Part shown: piece after piece, positions 58,131 to 64,000 of the stretch
Position numbering within the stretch: the first letter of the stretch is position 1
Layout of the letters: each line of letters starts with the position of its first letter
Assembly: GCA_000934385.1 (NCBI GenBank)
Contig: KN880499.1
Location: 1 to 64,000, forward strand
Source: Cylindrobasidium torrendii FP15055 ss-10
Lineage: Eukaryota > Basidiomycota > Agaricomycetes > Agaricales > Physalacriaceae
DNA: 64,000 nucleotides
Direction of reading: 5' to 3'
Translations under genes and position numbers: made by a program
The notes under the pieces: generated by a model
The model's input: the letters and a program-made list of their open reading frames with translations, nothing else
Databases searched by the model: none
Told to the model about the DNA's origin: nothing

Positions 58131-59079
58131 TCATGACATTTCGGTTCTCCAGCGACGCAACACAACGAAATAATTCGACCGCTCATACCCGTCTTGCACT
58201 ATCTCGACGCCTTCAGTCTCCTCGTGCCCTGCTGCCTGCGTCCCCACGGCCAATCCCATTTTCTGCGCCGCCTGTGTCACAAGTCCGGTCAATTCTCCCT
58301 TCGCAAACATATGATAGTAGCGCTCTAGGACGCGGTCGGAGCCCTGCGTTGCACCCATGGCTGATGCAGACAAGACCCAAGGCACCAGCACGTCCTGTCC
58401 ACTTATCGAGGTGCTCTCGGATGGAATCACTCTTTTGGACTTGTCATCTTGCTCGATTGCCCAGACGTATATGAGAACGCGACCATGATATGGTGATACA
58501 GCTTCCAACAATCTCTGTGTGGCCATGAGAGGCAATCCGTACAAGGAAGGAGAGACATACTTGGACAGACTGCATACGTCGTTCTGGAGACGACAAATGG
58601 TGGATAGTCGCGATCGAGATGGCGTAGTCCTACGGCGCGGTCAACTTATCATCCTTCTGATATAGGCGCACGTACAAAGATGCCATTCCGCCAACACCGT
58701 CCAAGCGCATCTCCGTGTACCACTTCTCGCGGTATCCCTCCAGCATTCTTCGCAATTTCCAATAGGCGAATACTACGGTCAAGGCCGATGGTCATTATGC
58801 TACCAGGCCGGTCTAATGGGAGGGGAAGATATTTTCCATTTCCGGTCCCAGAATCAAGACCAACCCATCCTGTCGGAAGTGTGGAAATGAATGCAGCGAT
58901 GATTGGCCATGGCTATACAAACATCGGGAAAAGGTCGAAGGATTACACTAAATTGGACACACCTTGTATCGTGTCGAGGAAAAGTGGCTTGCGATTTGGT
59001 CGTAAACATCATGCACATGGCTGCCCTCGTATATTTGCGGTTCCCCTTCGACAGTAGTCTTTGTGACTGGAGGCGCCAT
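58131..59079 (-). CDS. trm9: tRNA wobble-uridine methyltransferase TRM9-like
   Basis: Completes mcm5U at the wobble position (with Trm112). ATG 59079 (MAPPVTKTTVEGEPQIYE). Exons join: HVHDVYDQIASHFSSTRYK|PWPIIAAF (typical YDxIAxHFSxTRxKPWP), motif I WVGLDSGTGNGKYLPL, DRSIRLLEIAKNAGGIP, HGDALGRCWRNGIF|DYAIS, IATIHHLSSPERRMQSVQ|RLL, GRVLIYVWAIEQDDKSKR, DVLVPWV and ERYYHMFAKGEL. Motif I differs from the usual LDVGCGNGKY by Ser and Thr. The rest of the family order is kept. About 265 aa, normal for yeast Trm9 (the ALKBH8 extras are absent). Stop TGA 58133-58131. Confidence 0.9.
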
Positions 59080-59496
59080 GGTATTAGTACAAAGTCAAAC
59101 CACAAACGTCGAGCCATGGACGCGATCAAAGAGTGATCGATCTCTACTTCGTGGCACGTGCTACTTAGTTAACAACTTCCTAGTCCCTCCAGTCTCCGGA
59201 ATCCCGCTGTTTGCAGTGATGCTAGTTCGTTTGAGATTGATTCTGTTCCCTGCCGCAGCTTCTTGTTGAAAATGCCCGCTCCAGCGAGCGGTATCCATTC
59301 AAGCTTGGTGTTTGAATTTTTCTCAACTTGGAACGTCGGGAAATGGATCTGCTGCCGCATATCGCAATACGTGAACACTTATCCTGTAGTCGACTTATTG
59401 TGCAGTCGGCTCATCATGTTCGTGCACACAGGGAGGTCACAGAAATTTGATACACGCGTCCTCCTAGTATGCCAAAGCCAAATACTAATACATATA
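59080..59496. promoter_or_regulatory. Intergenic, 417 bp
   Basis: 5' flank of trm9 and 3' flank of rpt3, both minus strand. No gene or motif recognised. Confidence 0.4.
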
Positions 59497-61025
<1,529 letters not shown>

Positions 61026-61339
61026 GGTGGCGGCAGTCAAGAGGTGACGCGGCGTCGACGCGTCGTCTCCCAAAGTGGCAATCTCGATCAAAAACACCGG
61101 CGGCTGCTTTCCTTGGGCCGCATGTTCGAACTCAAGAGTGCGATGAACACTTGCTTGTTTGCTCGAAGCAATTGGGCTTTTCATAATACTGGCAACTCTA
61201 CAACTCGATCCTCCATGGTAAGTCTACAACATTGTCTCGGTGACATCTACATAGTACACAATGGTGTACATTTTCTTTCAATGGCCAATGTACATACAGG
61301 TATCTCCCTCTGTTTGGCATTCACCTATGCAATCCCGAA
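61026..61339. promoter_or_regulatory. Intergenic, 314 bp
   Basis: 5' flank of rpt3 and 3' flank of the P5C reductase gene, both minus strand. No proteasome-control element of the GGTGGCAAA type was found on reading both strands; TTTCTTCAAT-like AT blocks only. The upstream in-frame rpt3 ATG (61184) lies inside it. Confidence 0.4.
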
Positions 61340-62486
61340 TCAACGCTTCACCGGTTGCCCGAGCTCACTCGCACGCTCAGTAGCCACTTGTATGCCACGG
61401 GCAATAGTTGACCGGACGCGACCATCTTCGAGAGCCAGCAGGCCAGCAATTGTGCAACCGCCGGGGGCTAGGATATTTATGAGAGCCATGCAAGAAGTAT
61501 TTGAGTAAAATTGTTACTGGTAACAGCATCCTTGATTTGGGCTGGATGTTGGCCTTGTTGGAGAACCATTCGCGCCGCACCTTGCAACGCTGCAAACAGT
61601 CAGAAGATGCAGCAACAGACACTCGTATACTGGAGCGTACTTTGTGCTGCAAGCTCGAGCGCCTCTGCGCGGGGAAGACCCATCATCACACCGCCGTCCG
61701 CCATCGCCTCGAGGAAAATACAGGCGAAAGCAGGTCCAGAGCCGGAGAGCGCTGTACACGCATCGAAGTGCTTCTCTTCAAGGAATCGGCATCGCCCGAT
61801 GGAGGAGAATATCTTCAAGATGATAGCGCGGTCGGTGTCTGCGCTCTCATTGTCGGGCAGTGTTGAGACGACGGTCATGCCTTCACGTATTTTACATGGG
61901 GTATTGGGCATAGCACGGATGACTTTGGTGGAAGAGGGGACCCATGAAGATAGCTGTGCGATGGTTACACCAGCAAGGATACTGATAAGTAGTTTTCCGG
62001 AAAGTGCTTCCTGCATGCCTTCGGCCGACAGGATGCTATATGCCAATTGAGGCTTGCAACTTTGGATGATTCGAGATTAACGAGGGAATATGGAAGATAT
62101 GGCAGAATTGACGGACCCAAGAAGGATAACATCTGACCGCTTGACGGCGTCGACGTTCTGAGAGTACAGCACTTCAATAGACTTGCCTATAGGACCAAGA
62201 GGATCTAAGACACCGCGCAGTTTTTTGGCGCTGACTTCGCGACTGACGCATGCAATGAACTTGGATGGAGTGGATTTGTCGGGGGTTCCACTCGGAGTGA
62301 GGGTTCCAGGGGTATGGAGCTCCCACTTATTGCTGCTGAGAGCATGCGCAGTGCGAGTGGGGACATCCAGACTTTGGACAACGCCAGAAAGCACGGCCAC
62401 TCCCATCGTTCCACATCCTGGGCTATCAGTACAAAGATAGATAGAAAGATAATAGACGCACCTAGCACGCAGAGAGTATAGCCCAT
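61340..62486 (-). CDS. pro3: Pyrroline-5-carboxylate reductase
   Basis: Last step of proline synthesis (NAD(P)H). ATG 62486: MGYTLCVLG|CGTMGVAVLSGV puts the Rossmann G-x-G-x-x-G at the first intron. Then VLYSQNVDAVKRSDVILLG|CKPQLAYSIL, SILAGVTIAQLSSWV, IRAMPNTPCKIREGMTVV, LEEKHFDACTALSGSGPAFACIFLEAMADGG as two family blocks (TALSGSGPAF; EAMADGGVMMGLPR), AAQT|LQGAARMVLQQGQHPAQ and the signature TPGGCTIAGLLALEDGRVRS. Stop TGA 61342-61340. At least four introns. Near 325 aa, longer than bacterial ProC due to an insert after the first strand (SSNKWELHTPGTLTPSGTPD). Confidence 0.95.
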
Positions 62487-62534
62487 GGTCGGTCGAATTG
62501 AGTTGGTCGAAATGTCCGATCGAGTCAAGTCGAA
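62487..62534. promoter_or_regulatory. 48-bp bidirectional promoter, pro3/alg13
   Basis: The two ATGs are only 48 bp apart on opposite strands (TTGAGTTGGTCGAAATGTCCG centre). Core promoters and 5' UTRs must overlap or lie inside the other gene. No TATA box is present. Confidence 0.55.
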
Positions 62535-63143
62535 ATGATGCCGACGGCAAAGTTCATGCTTGCCTTTGTGACAGTAGGATCGACGCGATTCGACGCTCTC
62601 GTTCATGCCGCGACCACAACGGACGTGCTCAAAGCGCTCAAATCCAAAGGCTTTACGCGTCTTATCATTCAATGCGGCAATTCCGACGTCGCAAAAGACA
62701 ACGTCGAAGAACAAGGTATCCAAATCGAGGCATGGCGCTTCAAGCCAACACTCCAGGATACTTTCAATGATGCCTCCCTTGTAATTAGCCATGCAGGTAA
62801 GTGTACAATCATTGGAACGTTTCGTATGTGGAACTTTCCTCTAGGCTCTGGCACGATTCTCGATGTTCTCCGCATTGACAAATGGCTCATTGTGGTACCC
62901 AACCCAACGCTACTGGATAACCACCAAGAGGAGCTTGCGGAATCTTTATCTAAACTTGGTCATCTCAAAGCGACCACTGTATCGTCCGTGCAGTTTATTG
63001 GCATCTGCGACACATTCTCACTCGCACTCCTCAGAGGTTTGGCAGATACTATCGCGGCTTTCGACCCTGCGACCATCGTACCATTTCCAAAGTATGACGG
63101 AACCAAGTTTCGTGCCATTATCGATGAGGAACTAGGATTCTAG
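62535..63143 (+). CDS. alg13: ALG13, catalytic subunit of UDP-GlcNAc transferase
   Basis: With Alg14 adds the second GlcNAc to dolichol-PP on the ER face. ATG 62535 (MMPTAKFMLAFVTVGSTRFD). GT28-type order: FVTVGSTRFDALV, ALKSKGFTRLIIQCGNSD, IEAWRFKPTLQDTFNDAS, VISHAG|SGTILDVLRIDK (the UDP-sugar loop split by a phase-1 intron GTAAGT...TCTAG), VVPNPTLLDNHQEELAE, and the end FRAIIDEELGF. Stop 63141-63143. The stretch SSVQFIGICDTFSLALL near 62980-63030 may be an intron that I could not place, because the frame is open through it; if read through, the product is about 185 aa. Confidence 0.88.
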   Translation: MMPTAKFMLAFVTVGSTRFDALVHAATTTDVLKALKSKGFTRLIIQCGNSDVAKDNVEEQGIQIEAWRFKPTLQDTFNDASLVISHAGKCTIIGTFRMWNFPLGSGTILDVLRIDKWLIVVPNPTLLDNHQEELAESLSKLGHLKATTVSSVQFIGICDTFSLALLRGLADTIAAFDPATIVPFPKYDGTKFRAIIDEELGF

Positions 63144-63648
63144 CACCAAGGATGAATGCGCCATCCTCTAATTCCAGTGGGTTGGTGAAGGAATCTGTTT
63201 TGAACAAGACAACCCCGCACAGAGTCTTCGCCGTTGAACCATACTCAGCTGCGATGATTGGGCATTGTACGCTATTGTACGTTGCTTGTATTCTAAATGT
63301 ATATGATTACTCAGGGTGGTAGTCCATACTGACGAAATGCATCATTTTGCCAACAATAGTTCAACGTTTAACGACAGCTTGATAGATTCTGAAAGATATT
63401 TGAACGCATTTACTGTACAGTATACTATGTCTGTCGAAAGTGGTTTGGTAGTTGGCCGATCTCGGGGAGCCGGCACACGCGAAATCAATCCCATGACCCG
63501 CGTATGAAAGTCGGACGCGTGAGGTAACCGGAACTTGACTTTGCACTTCGAGGGCGACTACAAATACGACGCTGAACGCCGAGCGCTGAGCAAGCAACCT
63601 CGGCCGACTTCAAGAATCGTACGATCAGCTTTGGCGATATAAGAAGTC
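63144..63648. promoter_or_regulatory. Intergenic, 505 bp
   Basis: 3' flank of alg13 and promoter of the thiolase, same strand. No TATA, no gene; a GATATAAGAAG lies only 12 bp before the thiolase ATG and so is not a usual TATA box. Confidence 0.4.
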
Positions 63649-64000
63649 ATGTCTGTCCTGACCACTATCCGCACACGGGTCGTTTCTTCCTCCCTTCACC
63701 CTCGTCGACTACCATCATCATCCCGTTCAATGGTGCGTGGCTTTCCACACCAATGATGAAACATTGATGATTTCCTAGGCCATCGAAGCTGTAATTGTTG
63801 CTGCCAGCCGTACCCCGACTGGGTCCATTAATGGCTCTCTGAAATCATTCAAAGCACCCGAACTCGGTGCTGCAGCTCTTAAGCACGCGCTCGAGTCCAA
63901 GTCCATTGATCCAAGCATTGTCGAAGAGGTCTACTTTGGCAATGTCGTTCAAGCCGGTGTTGGCCAGTCCCCTGCACGCCAGGTCGCCCTCCATTCCGGC
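63649..64000 (+). CDS. erg10: Acetyl-CoA acetyltransferase (thiolase), 5' part only
   Basis: Condenses two acetyl-CoA (first mevalonate step) or works in ketoacid breakdown. ATG 63649: exon 1 is MSVLTTIRTRVVSSSLHPR... ending RSM, an Arg/Ser-rich mitochondrial-type leader. Intron 63733-63778 (ATG|GTGCGT ... CCTAG|GCC). Exon 2 opens AIEAVIVAASRTPTGSING and PELGAAALKHALESK, EVYFGNVVQAGVGQSPARQ, the conserved start of thiolases. The window ends before the active-site Cys block, so catalysis cannot be checked. The last codon of exon 1 is Met, which could serve as a second start for a cytosolic form. Confidence 0.9.

Overview
The window is nuclear DNA of a filamentous basidiomycete. Nearly every gene is cut by several short GT-AG introns of about 44-60 bases that can be joined in frame. 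Gene content includes hamartin/TSC1, Sso-type syntaxin, THI20-type ThiD-TenA fusion, IST1 and AN1 zinc-finger genes. The style of gene, plus local amplification of F-box-like and Spt5-like KOW genes, suggests an Agaricomycete, possibly near Rhizoctonia/Ceratobasidiaceae; that placement is inference.

Region 1 (1-13 kb) is an accessory block. It holds the 3' end of an unrecognised gene and four copies (1313-2468, 2668-3825, 4073-5252, 8187-9376) of a two-exon F-box-like family. The copies share an N-terminal LP-x-E-x(3)-I helix, a GW-x-L-x-G-x-W motif before a conserved phase-1 intron, and a C-terminal module with R-G-R-S and L-C-x(2)-A. One copy has an in-frame TGA. Between and beside them lie two other F-box/LRR-like genes (5882-7226, 9811-10841), a RING-finger gene assembled here from several exons (7298-7996), and a two-exon Spt5-like NGN/KOW gene (10940-12823).

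Region 2 (13-64 kb) is conserved housekeeping DNA. In order: eIF2B-epsilon, a large secreted DUF5695-like protein, a degenerate TBC-domain protein next to IST1, a class I methyltransferase, U6 snRNA, a METTL21-like methyltransferase, a RhoGEF, a four-span membrane protein, argininosuccinate lyase, syntaxin, a small uncertain gene, an AN1 zinc-finger protein, aspartate aminotransferase, THI20-like, RPA34, an MCH1-like MFS carrier, CCDC25/Jlp2, phosphoserine aminotransferase, a Ser-rich unknown, Hsp90, TSC1, NAC-alpha, TRM9, RPT3, P5C reductase, ALG13 and the 5' end of a thiolase.

There is no operon logic, but several genes share short divergent promoters (THI20/RPA34 122 bp; P5CR/ALG13 48 bp; METTL21/RhoGEF; MFS/CCDC25). 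Themes include amino-acid metabolism (arginine, aspartate, serine, proline), protein quality control (Hsp90, Rpt3, NAC, AN1), translation (eIF2B, Trm9, eEF1A-type methyltransferases) and membrane traffic (TBC, IST1, syntaxin). No transposon, CRISPR array or confident tRNA gene was seen. All splice models were made by eye from reading-frame continuity, intron consensus and family knowledge.
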